A stretch of DNA of 64,000 nucleotides from Gemmatimonadota bacterium (lineage in GTDB: Bacteria > Gemmatimonadota > Gemmatimonadetes > Gemmatimonadales > GWC2-71-9). Both the position numbers and the translations under genes were made by a program. Positions 7,397 through 15,597 of this stretch are shown here, piece by piece (position 1 is the first letter of the stretch; each line of letters opens with the position of its first letter). The notes under the pieces are model-generated. The model made no database searches. It saw nothing but the letters and a program-made list of their open reading frames with translations, and was not told the DNA's origin. Where the stretch lies: positions 1-64,000 of the forward strand of contig JANYLJ010000067.1 of assembly GCA_025357945.1 (NCBI GenBank), read 5' to 3'.

Positions 7397-9352
7397 TTAC
7401 GGTTTCGCCGTCCAGACATTGTTGTCCCGCTCGATATCCACGAGTCGGTGTTCCGGATCGAGTTCGACCTTCGCGAGCTTCCTGCCGACGAAGGCATAGT
7501 CGCGCGTGTAGCGTGAGGTGTTGGTGCTCCACACCTCCGCGGGATACGTGAAGTCCTGGATTGATCCATCGCCGAACGTGAAGCGAGCGCGGATCGGGAG
7601 CACGCCGCGGAGGCGATTGCCGTAGACCACCAGTACCTGGAGCGTGTCGCCGGCCTGGCGGGTATCAACGCTTTCGACCGCCTGGTCGAAGCGTTCATTC
7701 TCGACGAACCACTCGCGCCAGAACCAGTCGAGGCGGCGGCCGCTGGCATCTTCCATGGTGCGGAAGAAGTCGGCGGGAGTGGGGTGCTTGAACGCCCAGC
7801 GGCTCACATAGGTGCGGAATGCGTCGTCGAACGTGGCCGGACCGAGGATCTCCTGTCGCAGCAGCTGGAGCCCGACGCTCGGCTTCACGTAGGCCGAGAT
7901 GCCGAGCAGGTTGGGGGCGATCCGGTCGGGGCCGATGTTCACCGGTTGGTCGGCGCCGACCCGCATCACCAGTTCCACCTCGGCGCGTTCTTGTGCCGCG
8001 CGCGCCATCTGGTCGCCATGCTGCGGGTAACGACGCCCCTCGGAAAAGGTGTTGATGAACGTGTTGAACCCCTCGTCCTGCCACATGTAGACGCGCTCGT
8101 TCGAGCCGACGATCATCGGGAACCACATGTGACCGATTTCGTGGGTGACCACATTGTACAGGTCGAACTTGTCGCGGCTTACGCCCTCCATCGCGAGCAT
8201 CGGGTACTCCATGCCACTGATCGGCCCTTCGACCGCGGAGATCTGCGGCCATGGGTAGGGAAACCAGCGTTCGGAGTATTCCATGATCGACATCCGCGCC
8301 TGGTCGGCGGCGTCATCCCAGTTGAAGGCAGCGGCGGGGCGGTAGTAGGCGAACGCCATCACGCCTTGGTAGCTCGACGCGTCCCACTGAAAATCGGGCG
8401 ACCCGGCCCAGACCGCATCGCGCACGTTCTTGGCGGCGAAGCGCCAGGTCATGGTGCCGGTGCGGCGTGGACGGGCCGTACCGCTCGTCAGCTCGGCGGC
8501 GGTGACGATGCGCACGGGAGCAGCCGACTTCGCTGCCTGGGCCAGGCGGGTGACCTCCGTCGGCGTCAGTACGTCCGCGGCGTTCTGCAACGCGCCGGTG
8601 GCCGCAACGATGTAGCCCGCGGGGAGGGTGATCGCGACGTTGTAGTCGCCGTAGTCGAGATAGAACTCGCCCTGGCCGAGATACGGCTCGGTATTCCAGC
8701 CGCGGACATCGTCGTACACTGCCATGCGCGGGTACCATTGCGCCAGCTCGTAGAGCGCGCCGTCACGACCCATCCGATCGGCGCCGTGCTCGGGAATCAG
8801 GAAGTGCCAGGCAATGTCGAGCGTCGCCGTCTTTCCGGGCGCGAGCGGTTCGGCGAGATCGACGCGGGTCATCGTCTCGTTGTCGCGCACCGGCAGCTTC
8901 ACGCGGCGCGCCGGGGTCCTGGCGGGACCGGCGAGGAGCTGGTCGAGGTGTTCGATCACGTCGCCACCTTCGAAATTCTTCGCGCCGAATCGCGAATCGG
9001 CCGGGAAAATGAACGAGTTGAGCGAGTTGTTCTTGAACGCGTTCTGCTCGGTCTGCAGCCAGATATAGTGCAAGGTATCGGGCGAGTTGTTGGTGTAGCG
9101 GAGCGTCAACTGGCCGTGCAGCGTCTTGGTGCCGGTATCGAGCGACGCCGTGATGTCGTAGTCGGCGTGATTCTGCCAGTACCGCGCACCGGGCGCGCCG
9201 CTGCCGGCACGGATCAGGTTTGCCGTGGGCAGCACGAGCGGCGCGAAAATCGACGTGTCCGCGACCGGATTCGACGGGCGCAGTGGTGGTGCCGGTTGTT
9301 GCGCCACGAGCGGCGCGGCGAGCAGCGACAGGGCGATTGATGCGTATTTCAC
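7397..9352 (-). CDS. Secreted M1-family zinc metallopeptidase
   Basis: Gluzincin aminopeptidase-type protein, 651 residues. The HExxH zinc site is His404-Glu405-His408 with the third ligand Glu427 exactly 18 residues further on. GMEYPMLAMEG upstream is the GxMEN-like substrate-binding motif. The GTG at 9350-9352 is chosen over an upstream in-frame start because GGAGGC precedes it at good spacing and it opens a signal peptide (MKYASIALSLLAAPLVA), followed by Gln-Gln. It probably digests peptides in the periplasm or outside the cell. It is separated from pilC by the nested repeat at 9445-9619. Confidence 0.92.
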   Translation of the reverse strand: MKYASIALSLLAAPLVAQQPAPPLRPSNPVADTSIFAPLVLPTANLIRAGSGAPGARYWQNHADYDITASLDTGTKTLHGQLTLRYTNNSPDTLHYIWLQTEQNAFKNNSLNSFIFPADSRFGAKNFEGGDVIEHLDQLLAGPARTPARRVKLPVRDNETMTRVDLAEPLAPGKTATLDIAWHFLIPEHGADRMGRDGALYELAQWYPRMAVYDDVRGWNTEPYLGQGEFYLDYGDYNVAITLPAGYIVAATGALQNAADVLTPTEVTRLAQAAKSAAPVRIVTAAELTSGTARPRRTGTMTWRFAAKNVRDAVWAGSPDFQWDASSYQGVMAFAYYRPAAAFNWDDAADQARMSIMEYSERWFPYPWPQISAVEGPISGMEYPMLAMEGVSRDKFDLYNVVTHEIGHMWFPMIVGSNERVYMWQDEGFNTFINTFSEGRRYPQHGDQMARAAQERAEVELVMRVGADQPVNIGPDRIAPNLLGISAYVKPSVGLQLLRQEILGPATFDDAFRTYVSRWAFKHPTPADFFRTMEDASGRRLDWFWREWFVENERFDQAVESVDTRQAGDTLQVLVVYGNRLRGVLPIRARFTFGDGSIQDFTYPAEVWSTNTSRYTRDYAFVGRKLAKVELDPEHRLVDIERDNNVWTAKP

Positions 9353-9444
9353 TTCTTGTTGCCTCCAAATCGGTGGCCGACGATCATCTTGAAAAGCGCC
9401 CGGGTGGCAGAACAGCAGGCGGACATTCACCAAGATAAGAGCGG

Positions 9445-9619
9445 GAGAGACGAGAGACGAGAGACGAGAAACGAGAGACGGGAAACGAGGTGGCAGGCTA
9501 TCATCCCGAACGAAGTGAGGGATCGACCCGTCGCAGGCCGATCCCTCGCTACGCTCGGGATGACGAACCCAAGCCCTCGTCCCTCGTCTCTCGTCTCTCG
9601 TCTCTCGTTTCCCGTCTCG
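9445..9619. repeat. Nested repeat: heptamer inverted pair enclosing a second inverted repeat
   Basis: The outer arms are ACGAGAG-type tracts at 9445-9489 and complementary CTCTCGT tracts at about 9575-9619. Inside, two imperfect 25-bp arms at 9501-9525 and 9539-9563 (ends TCATCCCGA and TCGGGATGA) form their own hairpin. The inner element resembles the larger repeat at 2278-2409. The structure lies between the codirectional M1 peptidase and pilC genes, filling most of the 274-bp gap. The remaining bases hold only the M1 ribosome-binding site. Confidence 0.93.
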
Positions 9620-9626
9620 CCCGCTG

Positions 9627-10832
9627 TTATTGCACCGTCTGAAGCATCCCGAAGATCGGCAGGTACATCGCCACGATCATGCCACCGACGATGACGCCGA
9701 GGAACAGGATCATGATCGGTTCGAGGAGCGACAGCAGGCCGCTGACGGCGACATCGACTTCGTCATCGTAGAAGTCGGCGATCTTGCTGAGCATCTCGTC
9801 GAGGCCGCCAGTCTGTTCGCCGACAGCGATCATCGAGATCACCATGGGCGGGAAGACGCCGGATTTCTGGAGCGGCGCGGCGATCGTGTCGCCGCCGGCG
9901 ATCGATGACCGGGACGACATGATGGCGTCGTGAATGATGGTGTTGCCGGCCGTCTTCGCCGTGATTTCGAGGCCATCGAGAATCGAAACGCCCGACGACA
10001 CCAGGGTGCCCAGCGTGCGGGTGAAGCGCGACACGGCTGACTTGCGGAGCACGTCGCCCAGCACCGGCATCGCCAGGAGGGCCCGATCCACCTTGCGCCG
10101 GCCGGCGTGCGTGTTGCTGAACTTCCTGAACGCGAAGCTGCCGCCGCCCACGACGCCGGTGACGAGCCACCAGTACGAACGCAGGAAGTCCGACAGGCCG
10201 ATGACGATGCGCGTCGGCAATGGCAGTTCCATGTGCACCGACTCGAACATGCTGCGGAACACCGGGATCACGAAGATCAGCAGCACCGCGATGGCCGCAA
10301 ACGCCACCGTGAAGATCACGGCCGGGTAGATCATCGCGCTCTTCACCTTGCGAATCAACCGGTCGTTCTTTTCCAGGAAGGTCGCCAACCGGAGCAGGAT
10401 GGTATCGAGGATGCCGCCCGCTTCGCCGGCCGCGACCATGTTGATGTAGAGCGCCGGAAACGCCGACGGATGCTTGGCCAGCGCGTCGGCCAGCGTGTTA
10501 CCGGCCTCGACATCGTGGACCACGCCGCGGGTGACGTCCTTCAGCTTGGGGTTCTCGGTCTGCGCCGACAGGATGTTGAGCGACTGCACCAGCGGCAGGC
10601 CCGAGTTGATCATCGTGGCGAACTGCCGGGTGAAGATCACGACGTCCCGCGTACCGATCCCGCCACCCGGCAGCGAGAACTTGATCTCCTTGGAGGCTTC
10701 GCGCAGCGACACCAGCAAGAGGCGATTCTTGCGCAGGTGACCGACGACCTCGTCCCGGTTCTGGGCGTCCAGGTTCCCCTTGAGGATCTGGCCGGTCGTG
10801 GCGTTCTTCGCGGTGTATTCAAAGACTGGCAT
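9627..10832 (-). CDS. pilC: Type IV pilus inner-membrane platform protein PilC (GspF family)
   Basis: Polytopic platform protein of type IV pilus and type II secretion machines, connecting the pilB and pilT motors to the growing pilus. It has 401 residues, a family-typical length. The N-terminus MPVFEYTAKNATTGQILKG is characteristic. There are two T2SSF cytoplasmic repeat domains (about residues 65-190 and 270-395), each followed by hydrophobic helices, with the conserved GE(x)GG-type turns GEAGGILD and GEQTGGLDEML. It lies downstream of pilB and pilT in the same direction, the usual operon order. The ATG at 10830-10832 is preceded by GAGGTGGTACC. Confidence 0.95.
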   Translation of the reverse strand: MPVFEYTAKNATTGQILKGNLDAQNRDEVVGHLRKNRLLLVSLREASKEIKFSLPGGGIGTRDVVIFTRQFATMINSGLPLVQSLNILSAQTENPKLKDVTRGVVHDVEAGNTLADALAKHPSAFPALYINMVAAGEAGGILDTILLRLATFLEKNDRLIRKVKSAMIYPAVIFTVAFAAIAVLLIFVIPVFRSMFESVHMELPLPTRIVIGLSDFLRSYWWLVTGVVGGGSFAFRKFSNTHAGRRKVDRALLAMPVLGDVLRKSAVSRFTRTLGTLVSSGVSILDGLEITAKTAGNTIIHDAIMSSRSSIAGGDTIAAPLQKSGVFPPMVISMIAVGEQTGGLDEMLSKIADFYDDEVDVAVSGLLSLLEPIMILFLGVIVGGMIVAMYLPIFGMLQTVQ

Positions 10833-10866
10833 GGTACCACCTCATCAAGTTGTGTTGCGGCGACCG

Positions 10867-11976
10867 TTATCGGGCCAACCGCACGTCACCGATCGCCTGC
10901 TCTTCCACCGGTGTCTCGCCAATCGAGCGGAGGAACTCCGACGGATTGGGCGACACGCGGACGCAATCGTCCTTCGCGACGGTGCGGCTCATGTACGCCT
11001 GATAGAGCGCGTCGTTCATGGTCTGCATGCCGTGCTTCTTGCCCGCCTGCATGAGCGAGTAGATCTGGTGCACCTTGTCGTCGCGGATGACCGACCGGAT
11101 CGCCGGCGTGGCGATCATGATCTCGGCGACCATCACGCGCCCCCGCCCCTTGAGTTTCGGCAGCAGCGTCTGGGTGATGACCCCTTCGAGCACGAACGCC
11201 AGCTGCGCCCGCACCTGCGACTGCTGGTTGCTCGGAAACACGTCGATGATGCGGTTGATCGCTTCCGGCGCCGAGTTGGTATGCAGCGTCGCCAGCGCCA
11301 GGTGACCGGTCTCCGCGATCGTCAGCGCCGAGGAGATCGTCTCCAGGTCGCGCATTTCGCCAATCAGGATGACGTCCGGGTCCTCGCGCAGGGCGTACTT
11401 GAGTGCCGACGAGAACGACGGCGTATCGGTGCCGACTTCGCGCTGGTTGACGATGCAGTTCTGGTGGCGGTGGATGAATTCGATCGGGTCTTCCACCGTG
11501 ATGATATGACCCGTGCGTTCCTTGTTGATCTTGTCGATCATCGCGGCGAGGGTGGTCGACTTGCCCGAGCCGGTTGGCCCGGTGACGAGCACCAGGCCAC
11601 GCGGCCGTTCCGCCAGTTTCGCGGTGATCGGCGGCAGCTTGAGCTCCTCGAACGACTTCACCGCGAACGGGATCATCCGGATCGCCATCGCGACACAGCC
11701 GCGCTGCTTGAACACGTTGCCGCGGAAGCGTGCCAGGTGCTGGATCCCGAAGGAGAAGTCGAGCTCGTCTTCCTGCTCGAAGCGCTTCTTCTGCACCTCG
11801 GTCAGCACGGAGTAGGCAAGCGCGAGCGTGTCCTTGGCCTCGAGCACCACGTCGACTTCGGCATCGATGAGCTCGCCGTCCACGCGAAGCTTCGGCCGCA
11901 CACCGGTGGTGAGGTGCAGGTCCGAGGCGTCCTTGGCGATCATCTCCTCGAGGAGGTTGCGCAGATTGAGCGTCAT
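10867..11976 (-). CDS. pilT: Type IV pilus retraction ATPase PilT
   Basis: Hexameric cytoplasmic ATPase that depolymerises the pilus for twitching and DNA uptake. It has 369 residues. N-terminal PAS-like region, Walker A GPTGSGKSTT (about residue 130), the Asp/His boxes around TVEDPIEFIHRH and LREDPDVILIGEMRD (Walker B), and the PilT-specific AIRNLIRE-like motif, here AIRSVIRDDKVHQIYS. Its ATG overlaps the pilB stop (ATGA), so the two are coupled. The frame is open upstream of this ATG but that part is pilB in another frame. Confidence 0.95.
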   Translation of the reverse strand: MTLNLRNLLEEMIAKDASDLHLTTGVRPKLRVDGELIDAEVDVVLEAKDTLALAYSVLTEVQKKRFEQEDELDFSFGIQHLARFRGNVFKQRGCVAMAIRMIPFAVKSFEELKLPPITAKLAERPRGLVLVTGPTGSGKSTTLAAMIDKINKERTGHIITVEDPIEFIHRHQNCIVNQREVGTDTPSFSSALKYALREDPDVILIGEMRDLETISSALTIAETGHLALATLHTNSAPEAINRIIDVFPSNQQSQVRAQLAFVLEGVITQTLLPKLKGRGRVMVAEIMIATPAIRSVIRDDKVHQIYSLMQAGKKHGMQTMNDALYQAYMSRTVAKDDCVRVSPNPSEFLRSIGETPVEEQAIGDVRLAR

Positions 11977-13736
11977 TCGCTGGTCTCCTTGACGACTTCT
12001 TCGAGCGTGGTGATTCCGCGCTCGAGCTTCTTCATTCCGTCCATGCGCAACGTCAGCATGCCGTCGACGACGGCCTGATCGCGCAGTTCCACCGTCGAGC
12101 CGCCGGTGAGCACCATGCGCCGCAGCGCCGGGGTCATCGCCATCACCTCGTACAGGCCAGCGCGTCCCTTGTAGCCTGTGCCGCCGCATTGCTCGCACCC
12201 GGCGCCCTTGAAGAACGTGATTCGCCGCAGCGCGGTCACATCGTCCGACAAGGACTTCAATTCCACGTCGGTGTACGTCGCCGGCGCCTTGCAGCCGGCA
12301 CAGATCCGGCGGACGAGTCGCTGCGCCACCACCAGGTTCACCGCACTCGCCACGTTGAACGCCTCGATCCCCATGTCGATCAGGCGGACGATGGTGCTGG
12401 GCGCGTCGTTGGTGTGCAGCGTTGAGAGCACCAGGTGCCCGGTAAGCGCCGCCTTGATGGCGATGCCGCCGGTTTCCAGGTCGCGGATTTCGCCGATCAT
12501 GATGATGTTCGGGTCCTGACGCAGGAAGGCGCGCAGCGCCGCGGCGAAGGTGAGCCCGATCTCGGCCCGCATCGGCGCCTGGTTGATCCCCGGCAGGTTG
12601 TACTCGACCGGGTCTTCGGCGGTCATGATGTTGGTCTCGACGGTGTTGATCCGCTGCAGCGCCGAGTACAACGTCGTCGTCTTGCCGGAGCCGGTCGGCC
12701 CGGTCACCAGCACCATGCCGTACGGATTGAGGATCGCTTTCATCAAGTCCTGCTCGGCCTTGGGTTCGAAGCCGAACTTGGCGAGATCGAGGGTCAGGTT
12801 GCCCTTGTCGAGAATGCGGAGCACAATCTTCTCGCCGAAGAGCACCGGCAGCGTCGACACGCGGAAGTCGATCACCCGCGTGCCCATCTTCAGCTTGAGC
12901 CGCCCGTCCTGCGGTACCCGGCGTTCGGCAATGTTCAGCTGGGAAAGGATCTTGATGCGCGACGTCAGCGCGGCCTTCATCTTGAGCGGCGGCTTCATCA
13001 CTTCCAGGAGCACGCCGTCGACCCGATAGCGAATCCGGATCTCGTGCTCGAACGGCTCGACGTGAATATCGGATGCCCCGCGCTTGACTGCGTCGGTGAG
13101 GATGCCATTGATCAGCTTGACGACCGGCGCGTCATCTACCGCCGCCTGTTGCGCGGCCGCGTCGTCTTCTTCCTCGGCGACAACCTCGACGTCCTCGCCG
13201 ATCCCTTCCATCTCCTTGAGGATCGTTTGCAGCTGTTCGTCGCTGCTCTCGTAGTGCCGCTCGATCAGCGCGCGCAGCGACTGCTCGCCCGCGAGTACGG
13301 CGAAGAGGTCGTAGCGGGTAATGAACTTGAGGTCCTCCAGCAGCCCCTGGTCGGCCGGATCCGCCACGGCCACGGTCAGCGTCCGACCCTCACGCTTGAG
13401 GGCGAGCACCATCCGCTTGAGGGCCAGGTCAGCCGGGATCAGCTTGAGGACCCTCGGGTCCGCCTCGAAGCGCGACAGATCGACCGCCGGCATCCGGTAC
13501 TGGCGCGCCAGCATCTTGGTCAGCTCGAGCTCGTCAATGACCCCCTGGCGCACCAGGATGAGGCCCAGGCGCTGATGGGTGGTCAGGCGCTCGTCGAGCG
13601 CACGGGCGAGCTGTTCCGGGGTCACCAGCCCCTCGGCGAGCAGCAGCTCGCCCAACCGCGCGGCATGCTGCGCCGCGTCGGTCGGTCGGTTCTGGGTTAC
13701 GGCATTCGGTGCAGTCATCCCGGACCGTAGGTGCAA
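11973..13736 (-). CDS. pilB: Type IV pilus assembly ATPase PilB (GspE family)
   Basis: Hexameric extension motor of the type IV pilus, 587 residues if translation starts at TTG 13736. That start has GGGAGG about nine bases upstream; the alternative ATG at 13718 lacks a visible ribosome-binding site and would give 581 residues. An N-terminal T2SSE_N (MshEN) domain (about residues 25-170) is followed by a linker rich in Glu/Asp/Ala. The ATPase core then has Walker A GPTGSGKTTT and Walker B IIMIGEIRD. A tetracysteine zinc motif (CAGC and CEQC, about residues 505-550) distinguishes PilB from PilT. It is the first gene of the pilB-pilT-pilC operon. Confidence 0.94.
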   Translation of the reverse strand: MHLRSGMTAPNAVTQNRPTDAAQHAARLGELLLAEGLVTPEQLARALDERLTTHQRLGLILVRQGVIDELELTKMLARQYRMPAVDLSRFEADPRVLKLIPADLALKRMVLALKREGRTLTVAVADPADQGLLEDLKFITRYDLFAVLAGEQSLRALIERHYESSDEQLQTILKEMEGIGEDVEVVAEEEDDAAAQQAAVDDAPVVKLINGILTDAVKRGASDIHVEPFEHEIRIRYRVDGVLLEVMKPPLKMKAALTSRIKILSQLNIAERRVPQDGRLKLKMGTRVIDFRVSTLPVLFGEKIVLRILDKGNLTLDLAKFGFEPKAEQDLMKAILNPYGMVLVTGPTGSGKTTTLYSALQRINTVETNIMTAEDPVEYNLPGINQAPMRAEIGLTFAAALRAFLRQDPNIIMIGEIRDLETGGIAIKAALTGHLVLSTLHTNDAPSTIVRLIDMGIEAFNVASAVNLVVAQRLVRRICAGCKAPATYTDVELKSLSDDVTALRRITFFKGAGCEQCGGTGYKGRAGLYEVMAMTPALRRMVLTGGSTVELRDQAVVDGMLTLRMDGMKKLERGITTLEEVVKETSE

Positions 13737-13766
13737 GGGGGATGCCCTCCCGGCGTGGTCGCCCGG

Positions 13767-14402
13767 TCACGGAATTACCAAGCGGCCAGCCAGCTTCCCG
13801 GCCAGAGACGCCGGAACGCCGGGAACCAGCGCAAGGTCAGCCAATTGGCGAAATGGGCCGGCGCTATCGCGAAATGCCACGATGGCGCGGGCGCGAGCCG
13901 GGCCAATGCCCGGCAAACCGACCAGATCCGCCGCAGTCGCCCGGTTCAGGTCGACCGCGTCAGGTAAGCTCGTGCTCTGAGCTTCGGCCGGAACGCCCCC
14001 AAAAGTGAGGTGGCCCCGGAGCCGGTCGAGGAGGGATGGGCCCAACCCCCGCACCCGCCGAAGGCCCGCGATATTGCCGAACGCCCCATGGCTCTGGCGA
14101 TCCGCCACGATCCGGTTCGCCAAGGCGGGCCCGATCCCCGGGAGGCGGATCAACTCGGCAGCACCGGCGCGGTCCACGTCGATGCGTTCGCTGGCGCCGA
14201 GGGGCCGCCCCTGTTGCCGAATGGAATCGCGGTGGGCGAGCGGGTCACCGTCGGTCGCGGGGTCGAAGAGCGCGGCGGCAGCCGGTGGTGTGCCGGGTGC
14301 CGCAGCCACCGCGCGCAGCAGGTGGCCGCCGACGAAGAGCGCGAAGAGCAAGGCCAGGGCGCGACGCTCGCGCCGGGAGATGTTACCAAGGATGTTGGTC
14401 AT
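13767..14402 (-). CDS. ComEA-like helix-hairpin-helix DNA-binding protein
   Basis: Probable periplasmic DNA receptor or processing factor for natural transformation, 211 residues. An N-terminal membrane anchor (LALLFALFVGGHLLRAV) is followed by a disordered linker. Two ComEA-type double HhH modules follow, with signatures IDVDRAGAAELIRLPGIG (about 73-90) and VDLNRATAADLVGLPGIG (about 150-167). The duplicated module and anchor fit the ComEA/T2SK-like family. It lies just upstream of pilB in the same direction, consistent with a pilus-linked DNA uptake role, although PilB and HhH proteins also occur apart from competence. Confidence 0.82.
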   Translation of the reverse strand: MTNILGNISRRERRALALLFALFVGGHLLRAVAAAPGTPPAAAALFDPATDGDPLAHRDSIRQQGRPLGASERIDVDRAGAAELIRLPGIGPALANRIVADRQSHGAFGNIAGLRRVRGLGPSLLDRLRGHLTFGGVPAEAQSTSLPDAVDLNRATAADLVGLPGIGPARARAIVAFRDSAGPFRQLADLALVPGVPASLAGKLAGRLVIP

Positions 14403-14483
14403 GCGGGAGGATGACGCAAACGGACGTCAGCCTCGGACCACTTCTTCGCGTAGCGGGACCGAACGACGCCTCGGGGCTCGCGC

Positions 14484-14692
14484 GGCTAAAGCCGCGGCTC
14501 GGCTGATGTCGCTAAAGCGACGTCTGCTCCGTGCGTCACGTTTGCCGTCGGGAGCGCGGGAGCTTCCGGGTGACGTCGGGCCCGGTCGCCGCGCCCCCGT
14601 TGAGCCAACGTCGCTTTAGCGACATCAGCCGAGCCGTCACTGTAGTGACGAGCTCTCGCTCGCATCACCTCAACTCGCATCACCTCAACGCA
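14484..14692. repeat. Inverted repeat plus 15-bp tandem duplication between comEA-like and M28 genes
   Basis: An inverted repeat has its left arm at about 14486-14522 (CTAAAGCCGCGGCTCGGCTG then ATGTCGCTAAAGCGACGT) and right arm at about 14608-14638 (ACGTCGCTTTAGCGACATC then AGCCGAGCCG). Each arm contains its own small palindrome (GTCGCTAAAGCGAC). Right of it, CTCGCATCACCTCAA occurs twice in tandem at about 14660-14690 and overlaps the 3' end of the M28 gene. The whole fills the 277-bp gap between two minus-strand genes. It has no coding potential that I can support. Confidence 0.85.
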
Positions 14693-15597
14693 CGGCGGAT
14701 CACGGCAACGGCGGTGTTGCCCACCGCCGCCAGGCTCTGGGCCGATTCCTTGTCGGGCGTGTCCTGGGTGGTGTGCCAGTATGGGTAGCTGAGGTCAATG
14801 ACGTCGATCACCCGTATCCCGACGTCGATCAGCGGAATGTGATCATCGGTGACCGCACCGTACGACGTGCGGGTGAAGATGTGACCGTAGCCAAGCGCCG
14901 CGGCGGCACCCCACACCCGATCGACGATGTCGGGTGCGGCGATCTGCGAGTTTTGCTCCACCGGCAGCTTCAGGTTGGCGTGGCCCACCATGTCCCAGAG
15001 CACGGCGAAGAGCGGCCGGCCGGGCACGATCGGATGCGTCGCGTAATAGCTCGCGCCGATCAGCACGTCGACCCGTTTCGGCACGAACTCGCCGTAGTCC
15101 TCACCGTCGACAAAGAGCAGGTCCACGCCCACATCGGGCGGGAGCTTCTTCAGTGCGTCCGCGACGCCGAGCAACACGGCCACGCCGGAACCACCGTCGT
15201 CGGCGCCGGGAATCGGCGTGGCCTTCTGCTCCGGATCCGGATCATTCTCGGCGCGTGGGCGGGTGTCCCAGTGCGCCAGGTAGAGGACGCGCTGGGTCGC
15301 CTTGGTATTGAACTGTGCCAGCACGTTGATCATCGCGATGGAGTCGCCGGCGGCCGTGTGGTGCCACCACGTCTGCACGGTCACGCTGTCGGCGCGGGCA
15401 CGCGCCATCGAGTCGAGCCAGCGCGCCATCGCCGCGTGCCCGGGGCGGCCGGGCACCCGCGGGCCAAAGGCGACCTGCGTCACGACATAGGCGAGCGCCT
15501 GTTTGCCGTCGAATTCCTTGGCCGGCGGCGGGCCGTTGCCGGCGCCGCAGGCGGCGGCGAGGGCGGTCAGCGCGATGAGTCGAAGTCGCAGGCGCAT
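14680..15597 (-). CDS. M28-family lipoprotein, glutaminyl-peptide cyclotransferase-like
   Basis: 305-residue protein with a lipoprotein signal (LTALAAACG), so anchored at the cell surface or in the periplasm. The M28 alpha/beta zinc fold is shown by LAHWDTRP, PGADDGGSGVAVLL, FVDGEDYGE and the late His in YWHTTQDTPDK. The HWDTRP motif and length match the animal/bacterial glutaminyl cyclase branch, which converts N-terminal Gln to pyroglutamate, more than aminopeptidases. It lies next to sprA in the same direction. In T9SS bacteria of the Bacteroidetes, such cyclases modify Gln-starting exported proteins, and several proteins in this window have Gln after the signal peptide. Aminopeptidase activity cannot be excluded. 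Confidence 0.8.
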   Translation of the reverse strand: MRLRLRLIALTALAAACGAGNGPPPAKEFDGKQALAYVVTQVAFGPRVPGRPGHAAMARWLDSMARARADSVTVQTWWHHTAAGDSIAMINVLAQFNTKATQRVLYLAHWDTRPRAENDPDPEQKATPIPGADDGGSGVAVLLGVADALKKLPPDVGVDLLFVDGEDYGEFVPKRVDVLIGASYYATHPIVPGRPLFAVLWDMVGHANLKLPVEQNSQIAAPDIVDRVWGAAAALGYGHIFTRTSYGAVTDDHIPLIDVGIRVIDVIDLSYPYWHTTQDTPDKESAQSLAAVGNTAVAVIRRALR

